Source: Alloactinosynnema sp. L-07
GTDB taxonomy: Bacteria > Actinomycetota > Actinomycetes > Mycobacteriales > Pseudonocardiaceae
Reading direction: 5' to 3'
Length of the DNA: 64,000 nt
NCBI RefSeq assembly: GCF_900070365.1
Contig: NZ_LN850107.1
Span: 6,510,001 to 6,574,000 of the forward strand
In this document: piece after piece, positions 35,636 through 45,464 of the stretch
Numbering within the stretch: position 1 is the stretch's first letter
Layout of the letters: the number at the start of each line of letters is the position of its first letter
Made by a program: the position numbers and the translations under genes
Notes under the pieces: generated by a model
What the model saw: only the letters and a program-made list of their open reading frames with translations
The model's database searches: none
Told to the model about the DNA's origin: nothing

Positions 35636-37546
35636 ATGACGGACGACAGGCCTGGCGAACTCGGCCAGGAGGCCACTCCAGTCAGCCCATGGTCGGCTCA
35701 GGCCGCCTGGGAGTCGGGGAACTTGGTGGGACGGGTGCAGGGCCCAGATCACCAGGCGTTCGACCCTCGGTCGCACGGGGAGCAGGGCCCCACGCGACCG
35801 GGGCCGGACCACGGTGTCGGTGAGGTGCAGGGCCTCGCCGCTCCGGAAACCGGTGGACGGGTGGTCGGGGTGCAGGGCCCCGACCACCCGGACTCCGCCG
35901 GGGCATCAGCCCCGGTCGCTTCCACTGGTAGTGGAGGGCCGGAATGGCCCAACGACACGCCTGATCGAGAAATCGGTGCGCCGGGTTCCTCCGTCGTCGA
36001 ATCTCAGCCAGACGACGCGCCCGCCGAACCGGATCCCGCGCAAGCCGCGCCCGCGCCGTCCGCCGCATACCAGCCCGGCGCTGAGCCGCATCCGGCGGAG
36101 GCTGCTTCGCTGTTCGCCGCCGAGCCCTCGGGCGCCGAATCGCATCCGGCGGAGGCGGCGCCTGCGCTGTTCGCCGCCGACCAGCCGGGGGCCCAGCCGC
36201 ATCCAGCGGAGGCCGCGCCTTCGCTAATCGCCGCCGAGCGGTCGGCGCCTGCGGGTTCGGGTGCCGATGCGGCGCCCGCGTCGTTCACCGCCGGCACCGC
36301 GACGGGCTCCGAACAGGTGTTGTTCGGCACCGCGTTCACCGGCCACCACAGCTATGCGGGGCAGCCCGTGGCCAATCCGTACGCCCCGCCCCACGTCACC
36401 CAGGCCGCGCCGACCTACCGGCCGCCTCAGCACTTCCCGCCGCAGCGGCCCGCCGATGAGCCGCGTAGGCGGGCCGGTGGGCTGGTGGCGGGGATGACCG
36501 TCCTCGCGCTGATCGTCGGCGGCGCGGCGGGGGCCGCCGGGGGATACCTCGTCGCCGACTCCCGGTCACCCGGCTCGTCGGCGACCGCGCTCGACGCGCC
36601 CAAGCCCGCGAAGCAGGCCTCGACCCCGGCGCCCGCCGGGTCGGTGGAGGCCGTGGCGCAGAAGGTGCTGCCCAGCGTCGTGCAACTCCAGGTCCGGGGT
36701 CGGTCCTCCGCGGGGGAGGGGTCCGGCTTCGTCATCAGCGGCGACGGCCTGATCGTCACGAACAACCACGTCGTCGAAGCCGCCGCCGACGGCGGGGAGA
36801 TCGTGGCCGTCTTCCAGGACGGCCGCAAGGCCAAGGCCGAGATCGTCGGCCGCGACCCGTCGTCCGACCTCGCCGTCGTGCGGGCCGAGGGCGTATCGGG
36901 GCTCACGGTGGTCGAACTCGGCCGCTCCGACGACCTGAAAGTCGGCCAGAGCGTCGTCGCGATCGGCTCGCCGTTCGAACTCTCGGGCACGGTGACGTCC
37001 GGAATCGTCAGCTCATTGCGCAGGCCGACGCGCGCGGGCGGCGAGAACGGCAGCCAGGCCACCGTCATGGACGCCATCCAGACCGACGCCGCCATCAACC
37101 CCGGCAACTCGGGCGGTCCGCTGGTCGACATGCAGGGCCAGGTCGTCGGTATCAACTCCGCCATCTACAGCCCGCGATCCGGCTCGGGCGCGGGTGGCTC
37201 GGTCGGCATCGGCTTCGCCATTCCGATCGACCAGGCCCGCCGCACCGCCGACGAGATCGTCAAGACCGGCAAGGCCACCCAGACCGTCCTCGGCGTCAGC
37301 GTCCGCGACAGTCCCGACGGCGGCGCCCTGATCTCCGAGGTCGTCTCCGGCGGCGCGGGCGAGCGCGCGGGCCTGAAATCCGGCGACGTGATCACCATGC
37401 TCGACGAGCGCCGGATCGAGACATCCGACGCCCTGGTCGCCGCCGTCCGCTCGAAGGCCCCTGGCGACAAAGTCAAGCTGGTAATCGGCGACGGGGCGCG
37501 TACAGTCGAAGCAACGCTCGCGGGACAGGCCGTCGAGCCCAAATAG
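35636..37546 (+). CDS. pepD: Membrane-anchored HtrA-type serine protease with PDZ domain (PepD-like)
   Basis: 636 residues from the ATG at 35636. Residues 1-275 are disordered, rich in Pro and Ala, with two repeat types (QGPDH units, and three P-G-A-x-x-HPAEAA-x-LFAA units at about 146-203). One membrane segment lies at 281-306. The trypsin-like domain shows H378 (TNNHVV), D411 (SSDLAVV) and S492 (GNSGGP); a PDZ domain spans about 550-630. The cytoplasmic tail is much longer than in typical HtrA. It is an envelope quality-control protease, likely regulated by MprAB. Confidence 0.94.
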   Translation: MTDDRPGELGQEATPVSPWSAQAAWESGNLVGRVQGPDHQAFDPRSHGEQGPTRPGPDHGVGEVQGLAAPETGGRVVGVQGPDHPDSAGASAPVASTGSGGPEWPNDTPDREIGAPGSSVVESQPDDAPAEPDPAQAAPAPSAAYQPGAEPHPAEAASLFAAEPSGAESHPAEAAPALFAADQPGAQPHPAEAAPSLIAAERSAPAGSGADAAPASFTAGTATGSEQVLFGTAFTGHHSYAGQPVANPYAPPHVTQAAPTYRPPQHFPPQRPADEPRRRAGGLVAGMTVLALIVGGAAGAAGGYLVADSRSPGSSATALDAPKPAKQASTPAPAGSVEAVAQKVLPSVVQLQVRGRSSAGEGSGFVISGDGLIVTNNHVVEAAADGGEIVAVFQDGRKAKAEIVGRDPSSDLAVVRAEGVSGLTVVELGRSDDLKVGQSVVAIGSPFELSGTVTSGIVSSLRRPTRAGGENGSQATVMDAIQTDAAINPGNSGGPLVDMQGQVVGINSAIYSPRSGSGAGGSVGIGFAIPIDQARRTADEIVKTGKATQTVLGVSVRDSPDGGALISEVVSGGAGERAGLKSGDVITMLDERRIETSDALVAAVRSKAPGDKVKLVIGDGARTVEATLAGQAVEPK

Positions 37547-37550
37547 ACAC

Positions 37551-37575
37551 TCCGGTTCGCTGCCCCCGAACCGGA
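37551..37575 (+). terminator. 9-bp hairpin after the PepD gene
   Basis: TCCGGTTCG (37551-37559) and CGAACCGGA (37567-37575) pair perfectly around a 7-base loop, five bases after the stop codon. Confidence 0.75.
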
Positions 37576-37654
37576 CTGGGGCTCCTCGCAGGGGAGCCGG
37601 GCACAGGAGTCGCAAGCGGACGGATAGCAACCCTCGCCCGCCCGCTGCGGCTCC

Positions 37655-38165
37655 TTGTCACGTCGCATTCTCGGAGAAGGTCCCACGCGCCACCCGGCGC
37701 CCCGAGTTGGAGGCCGCCGTCATGCACGCCGGGGAGATCCGTTCCTCCGACGTCGCCGTCGTCCACGAGCACAAGCGACTCGGCCGAGGCATCGAACTCG
37801 CCATGCTCGCCGCAGAGTCGCAGGCGAGCGATATCGGGCTGGAGTTCCTCACAGGCGCACTCAAGGGCTCGCACGACCCGTCCGGGATTGTGTTCACGGT
37901 GCTGGCCGCGATGTCGGGCATGGAGCGCGAGTACATCCACGACCGCACCTTGGAGGGCCACGAGTCCGCCCGCAAGCGTGGCAAGACGAAAGGTGGCCCG
38001 GGCGTCACCGACGAGTCGATGCTGTCCATCGCACTCCACCTGCGCGAGCAGGAGATAAGCCTGCGCGACGTCGCCAAACGCCTCGTCATCACCACCGGCG
38101 CGAAGAAGGGCCAGCACCCCTCACCCGCCACCGTCATCCGAGTGATCGTCACGGCGGGGGTTGAA
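37655..38165 (+). pseudogene. Remnant of a serine recombinase (resolvase)
   Basis: The frame from about 37655 reads RRPELEAAVMHAGEIRSSDV, GIELAMLAAESQASDIGLEF, GIVFTVLAAMSGMEREYIHD and SLRDVAKRLVITTGAKKGQH, the middle and C-terminal HTH of a resolvase. The N-terminal part with the catalytic Ser is missing, and the end runs into unrelated sequence. It cannot be catalytic. It sits at the left border of the DNA that separates pepD from moaB and may mark an old insertion. Confidence 0.85.
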
Positions 38166-38205
38166 GACACCCGGCAGGCTTGGGCGGAGACGGCGCGGCA
38201 TGGTC

Positions 38206-38940
38206 TCACCAGGGAATCGGCCCGTCCTCGGCCAAAAAGGCGCCCGCCGGGCCGTCCTCGCCCGCCGTCGCCAGGTCAACCGCCACGGCCGCGCCCTCCT
38301 CCGCCGTGCGTATCCCGGTGTGGCGGTTGAGGTCGGTCGCGCAGTAGCCGGGACTCACCGCGTTGACCAGGATCCCTTCGGCGCGCAGTTCATTGGCGTA
38401 GAGCGCGGTGATCGAGTTCAGCGCGCTCTTCGAGGTGCAGTAAGGGAGGAGGATCGAGGAGTAGGCGGACCACGGGCTGCTCGGGTCGGCCAGGTGGGTG
38501 AGGGAGCCGAGTTCGCTGGACATGTTGACGATGCGTGCGGCGGCGGAGCGGCGGAGCAGGGGGAGCATGGCGTGGGTCACCGCTATGACGCCGAACACGT
38601 TGGTCTCGTAGACCTGCCGAACGGTAGCGGCTGGGGTTTCACTCGGCTTTTGCGGTTCGGCGGCGATCGCGGCGTTGTTGATGAGGATGTCGAGGCGGCC
38701 GAACGTGGCGTCGATGTGCTGGGCGGCGGCCTGTACCGAGGTCTCGTCGGTGACGTCCAGCGGAACGAACCGTACGTCGGCGCCGCCCGCGCGAAGCTCC
38801 TCGGTCGCCGCCTCGCCACGCTCGGCGTTGCGGGCGCCGATCAGGACGGTGATGCCGAGGGCTGCGAGCCTGCGCGCCGTTTCCTTGCCGATGCCCTTGT
38901 TCGCGCCGGTGATCAGAGCAAGCTTCTGCGAAGTCGTCAT
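38206..38940 (-). CDS. Short-chain dehydrogenase/reductase
   Basis: 244 residues from the ATG at 38940 (GGGGAGG nine bases upstream); a start eight codons earlier is less likely. TGANKGIG is the cofactor loop, NNAA the structural motif, S in VNMSSELG and Y-x3-K in PYCTSKSALN the catalytic residues. A classical SDR; the GARN after the second strand suggests NADP preference. The substrate is unknown. It is divergent from a LysR regulator that probably controls it. Confidence 0.92.
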   Translation of the reverse strand: MTTSQKLALITGANKGIGKETARRLAALGITVLIGARNAERGEAATEELRAGGADVRFVPLDVTDETSVQAAAQHIDATFGRLDILINNAAIAAEPQKPSETPAATVRQVYETNVFGVIAVTHAMLPLLRRSAAARIVNMSSELGSLTHLADPSSPWSAYSSILLPYCTSKSALNSITALYANELRAEGILVNAVSPGYCATDLNRHTGIRTAEEGAAVAVDLATAGEDGPAGAFLAEDGPIPW

Positions 38941-39011
38941 GGCGCCCAGCCTCCCCTTACCCACGGGCGGCAGGGAAAGACCAGAAGACTCTGGATCTAT
39001 AGTCCACAGAT

Positions 39012-39956
39012 ATGAGTGAGCTAGAGGTGCGGGAGCTGAGGTACTTCATCGCGGTCGCCGAGGAACTGAACTTCAGCCGGGCCGCGCAACGCCTGGGGAT
39101 GGCACAGCCCCCGCTGTCGAAGGCGATCGCTCAGATGGAGTCCCGGCTCGGGGTACGCCTGCTGGAGCGCACCACCCGGCAGGTGAAGCTGACCAACGCC
39201 GGTCGGGTGCTGCTCGACCAGGCCCGGGTCGCGGTCGACGCGGTGCACGCGGCGGCCCGGCGAGCACGCCGGGCCGGTCAGCCGACACCCCAGCTCGTCG
39301 TGGCGGTCAAACCGGGAGGCGATGCCGGGCTGCTGCGGGAGATCCTCGCCGCCTACCGGGGAACGAGTCCGCACCTGCCGCCGCCTGAAGTCGTCGTCGG
39401 CGGCAGCGGAGAGCCGATCGCCATGCTGCGGGACGGCCGTGCCGACGTAGCGCTGCTGCGCAGCCCGTTCGACGGTCAAGGGCTGGATTTCCAGACACTT
39501 GTGGTCGAGCCGCGACTGGCCGTCCTCCCCGCCGCGCACCGCCTGGCCGGACGCAGGCGACTGCGGCTGACCGACCTCAACGGCGAACCGATCCCGCGCT
39601 GGAAGGGGGCCGCCCCCTCCAGTACCGCCTACCACACCGGATACGACGGCGCAGAAGCCGGCGATGGCCACACAGGCTTGGCGCCGGCTGACACTCCTGA
39701 GGGGCCGCTCGTGTCCAGCGTCGAGCAACTCCTGGAGGTGGTCGCGCTCGGGCAGGCGGTGGCGTTCCTGTCACGCTCCACCACCGAGCGGCACCAGCGC
39801 CCGGACATCGCATACCGGCCGGTCACCGGCCTCAGCCCCAGCGCGGTCATGGTCGCCTGGCCGGAGACCTCGCGATCCACAGCCGTCGCCACCTTCGTCC
39901 AAGCCGCCCACGACGTCGCCACCCACCACCCTGACCACATGACCGCACTGGCCTGA
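39012..39956 (+). CDS. LysR family transcriptional regulator
   Basis: 314 residues. The HTH is textbook (VRELRYFIAVAEELNFSRAA, LGMAQPPLSKAIAQMESRLG), followed by a periplasmic-binding-like effector domain. The intergenic 71 bases contain a TATAGT eight bases before the ATG (possibly a leaderless message) and a TCTG...CAGA dyad with the T-N11-A layout of LysR sites. The likely target is the divergent SDR gene. Confidence 0.92.
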   Translation: MSELEVRELRYFIAVAEELNFSRAAQRLGMAQPPLSKAIAQMESRLGVRLLERTTRQVKLTNAGRVLLDQARVAVDAVHAAARRARRAGQPTPQLVVAVKPGGDAGLLREILAAYRGTSPHLPPPEVVVGGSGEPIAMLRDGRADVALLRSPFDGQGLDFQTLVVEPRLAVLPAAHRLAGRRRLRLTDLNGEPIPRWKGAAPSSTAYHTGYDGAEAGDGHTGLAPADTPEGPLVSSVEQLLEVVALGQAVAFLSRSTTERHQRPDIAYRPVTGLSPSAVMVAWPETSRSTAVATFVQAAHDVATHHPDHMTALA

Positions 39957-40343
39957 CCGGCATACTCAATCCCTGATCGCGCCGACCACGCGCTTCTTTC
40001 CTCGCCCCGATACGAACCGTCAGTACGCCTCCTGCTCATCAGTAAGAGCTCAACCGGCACGGGCCGGAGGGTAGCCGGGCTGACGCCGGATCAGTTTGGC
40101 TTCACTCGAACCCCTGCGCGGAAGATCCCTTCCGGGATATCGGAGCCGAGACCATGATCAATCTCAGCGCCAATCACGGTTCCATTGATCCCCGAGGCCG
40201 GAGTGCATCTGCCCCGACCAGCAACTTTGGAAGCTCATTGCCGGTTTCGCTCATATCCCGGCTGGCCTCCTGGGTGACGCGGTAGAGCCGCTCCGGGCGA
40301 TCGCCCGCTCGTCAGGCGGGGAAGCGGAACAGCGGGGCGCGCG
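39957..40343. other. 387-bp gap without a supported gene
   Basis: Both strands were read. The minus strand has a short open stretch (RLYRVTQEASRDMSETGNEL) without a start or a recognisable family. A 14-bp self-complementary run, CGGGCGATCGCCCG, lies near 40297. Base composition is slightly lower in GC than the flanks. It may be decayed coding DNA. Confidence 0.5.
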
Positions 40344-40934
40344 TCAAGGGCGTACCAACTCGGCGAACCAGCGGCCCCTGTGCTCGCTCATCCAACGCAC
40401 GTCGTACCCCGCCTCGGCCGCGGCGGGCGGCACCGAGTCCGCGCCGACCAGTGCCCAGTCGAACCAGGCGCCGCCGTCCACCCTGGCCAGGGTCGGGCGC
40501 AGTCCGGTGCCCGGCCGGTCGGCCTCCACCAGCACGCTCCCGCCGCGGGCCAGCAGCGCGGAGACCCGCCGCAGCAGGCGCACGGGGTCGCCGCCGATGC
40601 CGATGTTGCCGTCGGCCAGCAGCGCGTGCCGCCACCGGCCCTCGGCGGGCAGCCGCTCGTAGACGTCGCGGCGCAGCGCCGCCGCGCCCCTGGCCCTGGT
40701 CAGCGCCACGGCGACCGGGGAGACGTCCACGCCGAGGCCGATTCCCAGTGCCGCGGTGAGCCTGCCGGGCCCGCACCCGACGTCCAGGGTCGGGCCGGCG
40801 CACCGGTCGAGCAGTAGCGCGTCGGACCGGTCCGCGTCGGCGTGCCACCGGTCGACCGGCAGCTCGATCCGTTCGCCGGAGGCCAGTTCAATACAGCAGG
40901 CCACGCCGAGCAGGCCCGCGGTGAACCCGCTCAT
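40344..40934 (-). CDS. SAM-dependent methyltransferase, class I
   Basis: 196 residues. Motif I is LDVGCGPGRLTAAL (about 50-63), with GVDVSPVAVALTRARG as the next strand and loop. There is no signal or membrane segment. The start overlaps the glycosyltransferase stop by four bases, so it is the last gene of a three-gene operon with two sugar transferases and could modify the glycan or its lipid carrier. The target is unknown. Confidence 0.88.
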   Translation of the reverse strand: MSGFTAGLLGVACCIELASGERIELPVDRWHADADRSDALLLDRCAGPTLDVGCGPGRLTAALGIGLGVDVSPVAVALTRARGAAALRRDVYERLPAEGRWRHALLADGNIGIGGDPVRLLRRVSALLARGGSVLVEADRPGTGLRPTLARVDGGAWFDWALVGADSVPPAAAEAGYDVRWMSEHRGRWFAELVRP

Positions 40935-41596
40935 GGCCGGACCAGCTCCACCCTGGCCACGGCTTGGGCGAAGCGGCCTCCCGGTGCCTTGGCCGCCACA
41001 GCCACCGCGTCCACCATGGTGTCTACATCGGACAGGACGGGTAAGAGCGCGATCCGTGATCCGAGGTCTCGCAACGCTTCCCAGGTCCGTTGGCCCGTGT
41101 CCGCCCGTGAGGTGGGCACGTGCCGCAGGACTTCGGCGGCGCGGGGGTCGCGCAGGGCCAGCGCCCACCAGCCACCGTCGCTGGCGAAGCCGAGCGCGGC
41201 GTCGGCGTCGGCCAGCCGGTCGAACGCGTCGGCGAGATCGCCGGGCGTCACCTGCGGGGTGTCCGTACCGATCTGCGCCACGGCCTCGCCGGGGAACCGC
41301 GCCGCGGTGTCGGCGTGGGCGGCGGCGAGTCGCTCGGGGAAGTTCGCTCCTTGCTGCGGGATCACCGTGCACCGCCGCAGTGACGCGGCCAGCTCCCGGC
41401 CGCGTGCGGCTTCCGTCAACGAGCCGGTGAACGCCACCACCACCCCCGCGCACGCGCAGGCGAGCGCCGCGTCGAGAGTGTCGAGCAGGGCGGCGGCCGC
41501 GATGTCGGCGGCCTGCGCGGGGCTGGCGGCCGGGCTCAGCCGGGTCTTGGCCTGGCCCGGCACCGGGGCCTTGGCGACCACGAGCACGCGGCTCAT
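40931..41596 (-). CDS. DUF2064 / TIGR04282-type glycosyltransferase
   Basis: 221 residues. It begins VLVVAKAPVPGQAKTRLSPA, the hallmark of this nucleotide-sugar transferase-like family, and has GTDTPQVTPGDLADAF and GFASDGGWWAL further on. The family is linked to rSAM/seleno-domain and arsenosugar-type loci, but here it sits with a GT2 enzyme and a methyltransferase, with four-base overlaps on both sides. The product is probably a modified surface or lipid-linked sugar. Confidence 0.87.
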   Translation of the reverse strand: MSRVLVVAKAPVPGQAKTRLSPAASPAQAADIAAAALLDTLDAALACACAGVVVAFTGSLTEAARGRELAASLRRCTVIPQQGANFPERLAAAHADTAARFPGEAVAQIGTDTPQVTPGDLADAFDRLADADAALGFASDGGWWALALRDPRAAEVLRHVPTSRADTGQRTWEALRDLGSRIALLPVLSDVDTMVDAVAVAAKAPGGRFAQAVARVELVRP

Positions 41597-42240
41597 CGCA
41601 GCACCCGCGTCATGTCGCGCACGGCGCGCAGAGTGCCCCGCACCGAGCCGGACACCTTCGACTTCGTCCCGGCGGCCCGCGCACGGTAGGCCACGTCGAG
41701 TTCGATGACCGGCCAGCGCGCGTCGGCGGCCCGGATCAGCAGTTCCAGCGGGTAGCCGAACGCCCGGTCGCGCACGCCCAGCGCCAGCAGGTCAGCCCGG
41801 CGGACCGCGCGCGCGGGCGCGATGTCGGACACCGGCAGCCCGCGTCCACGCATCAGGGCGGCCAGGACCGCGTTGCCCGCGCGGGCATGCCATGGCCAGA
41901 CGCCGCGGCCCGTGGGGATCCGTTTGCCGACAGCCAGTCGGGCGCCGTCGAGGGCCGCGACGAGTCTCGGCAGGTCGCCCGGGTCGAGCGAGCCGTCAGC
42001 GTCAAGGAAGCAGACGATGTCGGCGGTGGCGTGTTCCAGGCCGGTGTGCACGGCCGCGCCGTAGCCCTTGCGCGGCTCGTGGACGACGGTCGCGCCGAGC
42101 CGGGCGGCGACCTCGGGCGACCCGTCGGAAGATCCGTTGTCAACCACGATCGCGCGGTATCCTGCCGGCAGCGCGGCGAGCACGGCGGGAAGTGCGGCGG
42201 CTTCGTCGAGGCAAGGCAACACGACATCGACTGGGTCCAT
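41593..42240 (-). CDS. Family 2 glycosyltransferase (polyprenyl-phosphate type)
   Basis: 215 residues from the ATG at 42240 (a GTG at 42249 is possible). The GT2 motifs are VVLPCLDEAAALP, VDNGSSDGS, and DADGSLD (the metal-binding DXD). There are no membrane helices, so it resembles soluble dolichyl-phosphate-mannose-like synthases. First gene of the minus-strand operon; divergent from a polytopic membrane protein that could use its lipid-linked product. Confidence 0.9.
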   Translation of the reverse strand: MDPVDVVLPCLDEAAALPAVLAALPAGYRAIVVDNGSSDGSPEVAARLGATVVHEPRKGYGAAVHTGLEHATADIVCFLDADGSLDPGDLPRLVAALDGARLAVGKRIPTGRGVWPWHARAGNAVLAALMRGRGLPVSDIAPARAVRRADLLALGVRDRAFGYPLELLIRAADARWPVIELDVAYRARAAGTKSKVSGSVRGTLRAVRDMTRVLR

Positions 42241-42382
42241 GCCAAGCACATTAGGTCCGCGTTGGACAGTCGGAAACCGTTGTGGTGCTTACCAAATCAT
42301 GACACCTGGCCAGACCTTACAGACTGCTGACGGATCGCGTCCGCGGCCGATGGGCGGCCCGCCGGTGTCCTACGGTTGATCC

Positions 42383-43705
42383 GTGCCTGTGCTCTCGCCG
42401 CCACGCCCCCGCCTGTCCCCGCACCGATCGGACCTTCTCGCCGCGGCGGCCGGGGCGCTGCTCTTCGCGTTCGCGCTGGGTGTCGGCTGGGCGTTCGACC
42501 TGAGGCTCGCGGGCGACGCCCACTTTCCCGGCGCACCCGCGGCCTTCGGCGAGTGGCCGATCCTCGGTGAGGTCAAGCCGCACGTCGGTCCCGGCACGCC
42601 CTTCGCCGTCCTACTGGCCTTCGGTGCGGTTGTTTGGGGTCCGGAACTGGCCGCCCGGCTGCGGTGGCGGGCCGCGTTGGGCTCGGCGTACGCGTTCTCT
42701 GTCGCGTGGACGTTCGCCCTGGCCGCGGTCGACGGCTGGGACCACGGCGTCGCGGGCAGGCTCACCACCCGCGACGAGTACCTGAGCGCGGTGCCAGGGA
42801 TCACCGACATCCCCGCGATGCTGCGCACTTTCACCGATCGGATCCTCGACTTCCAACCCGACTCTTGGATCACCCACGTCGCGGGCCACCCGCCGGGCGC
42901 GACCCTGGTGTTCGTCTGGCTCGACCGTGTCGGCCTCGGCGGGACGTGGTCAGCGATCGTGTGCGTGCTGGTCGGCGCCCTGGTGGCCGTTGCGGTCCCG
43001 GTGACACTGCGGGTGCTCGGCGACCCGGCCATGGCCCGCGCGGCGCTGCCGTTCGTGGCCTTGTTCCCCGGCGCGGTGTGGCTGGGTGTCTCGGCGGACG
43101 GGCTGTTCGCCGGTGTCACGGCGGTCGGGGTGGCGCTGCTGGCGCTGGGTGCCCGTCGGCCCGCCGCGGCGGTCGCGGGCGGGGTCCTGCTGGGGTTCGG
43201 TGTGTTCCTGTCCTACGGCTTGGTGTTGATGGGCTCGATCGCCCTGGCTGTCGCGTTCGCGGCCCGGAGTTGGCGGACGCTGGGGCTCGGGGTCGTCGGC
43301 GCGCTGGCGGTGACGGCGGCCTTCGCGCTGTCCGGCTTCTGGTGGTTCGACGGCTACGGTCTCGTCGTGGAACGGTATTACCAGGGCATCGCCGGTGACC
43401 GGCCGTACGCGTACTGGGTGTGGGCGAACCTGGCCTGTCTGGTCGTGGTCATCGGGCCCGCGGCGGTGGCGGGCCTGCGCCGGTTCCGCGAGGTGCCGCC
43501 GGCGGTCCGTGCCGCGGTGCTGGCGGTGCTCATGGCGACGGTGTCCGGCCTGTCGAAGTCCGAGGTCGAGCGGATCTGGCTGCCGTTCGCGGTGTGGCTG
43601 GTGGCCGCCGCGGCGCTGCTGCCCGCGCGGTCGCACCGCTGGTGGCTCGCCGGGCAGGCCGCGACCGCGCTGCTGGTGAACCATGTACTCCTGACCAACT
43701 GGTGA
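42383..43705 (+). CDS. Polytopic membrane protein, possible GT-C glycosyltransferase
   Basis: 440 residues, GTG start. About ten hydrophobic segments are visible. A large extracytoplasmic loop after the first holds H and D residues (DAHFPGAP, GEVKPHVGPGTP), and a second loop has WITHVAGHPPGATLVFVWLD. This layout resembles lipid-sugar-dependent GT-C enzymes, but the diagnostic motif is not certain. It is divergent from the GT2 gene and is followed 12 bases later by the response regulator, suggesting one unit. Confidence 0.7.
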   Translation: MPVLSPPRPRLSPHRSDLLAAAAGALLFAFALGVGWAFDLRLAGDAHFPGAPAAFGEWPILGEVKPHVGPGTPFAVLLAFGAVVWGPELAARLRWRAALGSAYAFSVAWTFALAAVDGWDHGVAGRLTTRDEYLSAVPGITDIPAMLRTFTDRILDFQPDSWITHVAGHPPGATLVFVWLDRVGLGGTWSAIVCVLVGALVAVAVPVTLRVLGDPAMARAALPFVALFPGAVWLGVSADGLFAGVTAVGVALLALGARRPAAAVAGGVLLGFGVFLSYGLVLMGSIALAVAFAARSWRTLGLGVVGALAVTAAFALSGFWWFDGYGLVVERYYQGIAGDRPYAYWVWANLACLVVVIGPAAVAGLRRFREVPPAVRAAVLAVLMATVSGLSKSEVERIWLPFAVWLVAAAALLPARSHRWWLAGQAATALLVNHVLLTNW

Positions 43706-43717
43706 GAGGCGGACCCC

Positions 43718-44410
43718 ATGGACGAGACCGGCCGGGTGCTCGTCGTCGACGACGACCACACCGTCTCCGACGTCGTGCGCCGCTACCTCGAGCGCGACGG
43801 GCACCAGGTCTCGCTGGCCGACAACGGCGAGGACGCGCTGCGGTGGATCGCCGAGAACGAGCCCGACCTGGTGGTGCTCGACCTCATGCTGCCCGGCATC
43901 GACGGGCTGGAGGTGTGCCGCAGGCTGCGGCAGCGCAGCGCGATCCCGGTAGTCATGCTGACCGCGCTCGGCGAGGAGGAGAACCGCATCGCCGGGCTCC
44001 AACTCGGCGCCGACGACTACGTGACCAAGCCGTTCAGCCCCAAGGAACTCGCGCTGCGCGTGACCTCGGTGCTGCGCCGGTCCCGCGCCACACCCACCCC
44101 CCGCGCGGCCGACCTCGTCGACGGCGACCTCATCCTCGACGCGACCGCCCGAAAGGCCACAGTGGACGGTGCCGAACTGGCGCTGACGACGCGCGAGTTC
44201 GACCTGCTGGAGTTCCTGTTGGGGCACAAGGGTGAGGCGTTCACCCGTGAGCAGCTCCTCGACCGGGTGTGGGGATGGAACTTCGGTGACCAGTCGACGG
44301 TGACCGTCCACGTGCGACGGTTGCGGGAGAAGATCGAGAGCGTGCCCGCGAAGCCGACCAGGATCGTCACCGTGTGGGGCGTTGGCTACCGGTTCGACGG
44401 GAGCGCGTGA
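43718..44410 (+). CDS. OmpR-family response regulator
   Basis: 230 residues. The receiver has [10 protein letters not shown] and phospho-acceptor D55 (VVLDLMLPG), with K in [10 protein letters not shown]. The winged helix is at about 130-228 ([28 protein letters not shown]). It overlaps the kinase start by one base (TGATG). It sits among glycan genes rather than beside a transporter, so it may control the surface polysaccharide. Confidence 0.93.
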   Translation: MDETGRVLVVDDDHTVSDVVRRYLERDGHQVSLADNGEDALRWIAENEPDLVVLDLMLPGIDGLEVCRRLRQRSAIPVVMLTALGEEENRIAGLQLGADDYVTKPFSPKELALRVTSVLRRSRATPTPRAADLVDGDLILDATARKATVDGAELALTTREFDLLEFLLGHKGEAFTREQLLDRVWGWNFGDQSTVTVHVRRLREKIESVPAKPTRIVTVWGVGYRFDGSA

Positions 44411-45450
44411 TGGTCGATTCCGGCGAGGCGCTCGACCAGATGCTGCTGCACCTGTGGCACATCCTGCCGTACGCGCTGCTGACGGTGCTGCCCGTCGTGC
44501 TGGTCGGCGCGCTGCTGCTGCACCTGCTGCGCAACGGGTCGCTGGCGACCACGATGACCGTGCTGGTGCTCATCCCCGTCGCCGCGCTGCTGGTCGGGGT
44601 GCTGGGGATCAGCGGGTTCATGTTCACCACGACCCTGACCACGATGCTGCTCGTGTGCCTGCTGGTCAGCCTGGTCGTGGTCCCGGTCGCGGTGTTCCTC
44701 GGCCGCCGCATCGCCCGCCGGAGCGTGTGGGAGCGGGAGGCGCGCGAGCGCGAGCGTGCGGCCGAGGCGTCCCGGCGGGAGCTGGTGGCGTGGATCAGCC
44801 ACGACCTGCGCACCCCGCTGGCGGGCATCCGCGCGATGGCCGAGGCCCTCGCCGACGGCGTGGTCAGCTCCCCGTCCGAGGTGTCCGGCTACGCGAACCG
44901 CATCGGCGGCGAGACCCGGCGGCTGTCCTCGATGGTGGACGACCTGTTCGAACTGTCCCGCATCACCGCGGGCGCGCTGCGGCTGACGATGTCGGCGGTC
45001 CCACTCCAGGACATCGTGAGCGACGCACTGTCGGCGCAGCTACCGGTGGCCGAACGCAAGCACGTTCGGGTACTCGCCGAGGCCAAGGCCTGGCCGGTGG
45101 TGCTCGGCAGCGATCCGGAACTGGCCAGGGTGGTGGTCAACCTGGTGTCCAACGCGATCCGGCACACACCGCCGGACGGCACGGTCGCCGTGCAGATCGC
45201 CGTCGAGGGCCCCGACGCGGTCCTGCTGGTGGACGACGCGTGTGGTGGCATCCCGGACTCGGAACTGACCAGGGTCTTCGACGTCGCGTTCCGCGGGAGC
45301 GCGGCCCGGACACCGAGCACGGAGCATGTCGGCGGCGGCCTCGGCCTGGCCATCGCCAAGGGGCTGGTGGAGGCCCACCACGGGCGGATCGACGCCCGCA
45401 ACCACGGGCCGGGCTGCCGATTCGAGGTCCGCTTGCCCCTGGCCACGTAG
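44410..45450 (+). CDS. Sensor histidine kinase
   Basis: 346 residues from the ATG at 44410. Three hydrophobic segments (about 18-40, 48-68 and 75-98) leave almost no extracellular loop, so it is a membrane-embedded type of sensor. H131 ([13 protein letters not shown]) is the phospho-acceptor; [27 protein letters not shown] and [12 protein letters not shown] are the ATP-binding boxes. It is the partner of the preceding regulator. Confidence 0.92.
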   Translation: MVDSGEALDQMLLHLWHILPYALLTVLPVVLVGALLLHLLRNGSLATTMTVLVLIPVAALLVGVLGISGFMFTTTLTTMLLVCLLVSLVVVPVAVFLGRRIARRSVWEREARERERAAEASRRELVAWISHDLRTPLAGIRAMAEALADGVVSSPSEVSGYANRIGGETRRLSSMVDDLFELSRITAGALRLTMSAVPLQDIVSDALSAQLPVAERKHVRVLAEAKAWPVVLGSDPELARVVVNLVSNAIRHTPPDGTVAVQIAVEGPDAVLLVDDACGGIPDSELTRVFDVAFRGSAARTPSTEHVGGGLGLAIAKGLVEAHHGRIDARNHGPGCRFEVRLPLAT

Positions 45451-45464
45451 GCGGGCGCCGTGGG

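Noticed and set aside
39957..40343. Possible small gene on the minus strand between the LysR and methyltransferase genes
   Set aside because: No start codon with RBS and no family similarity; the open stretch is short.
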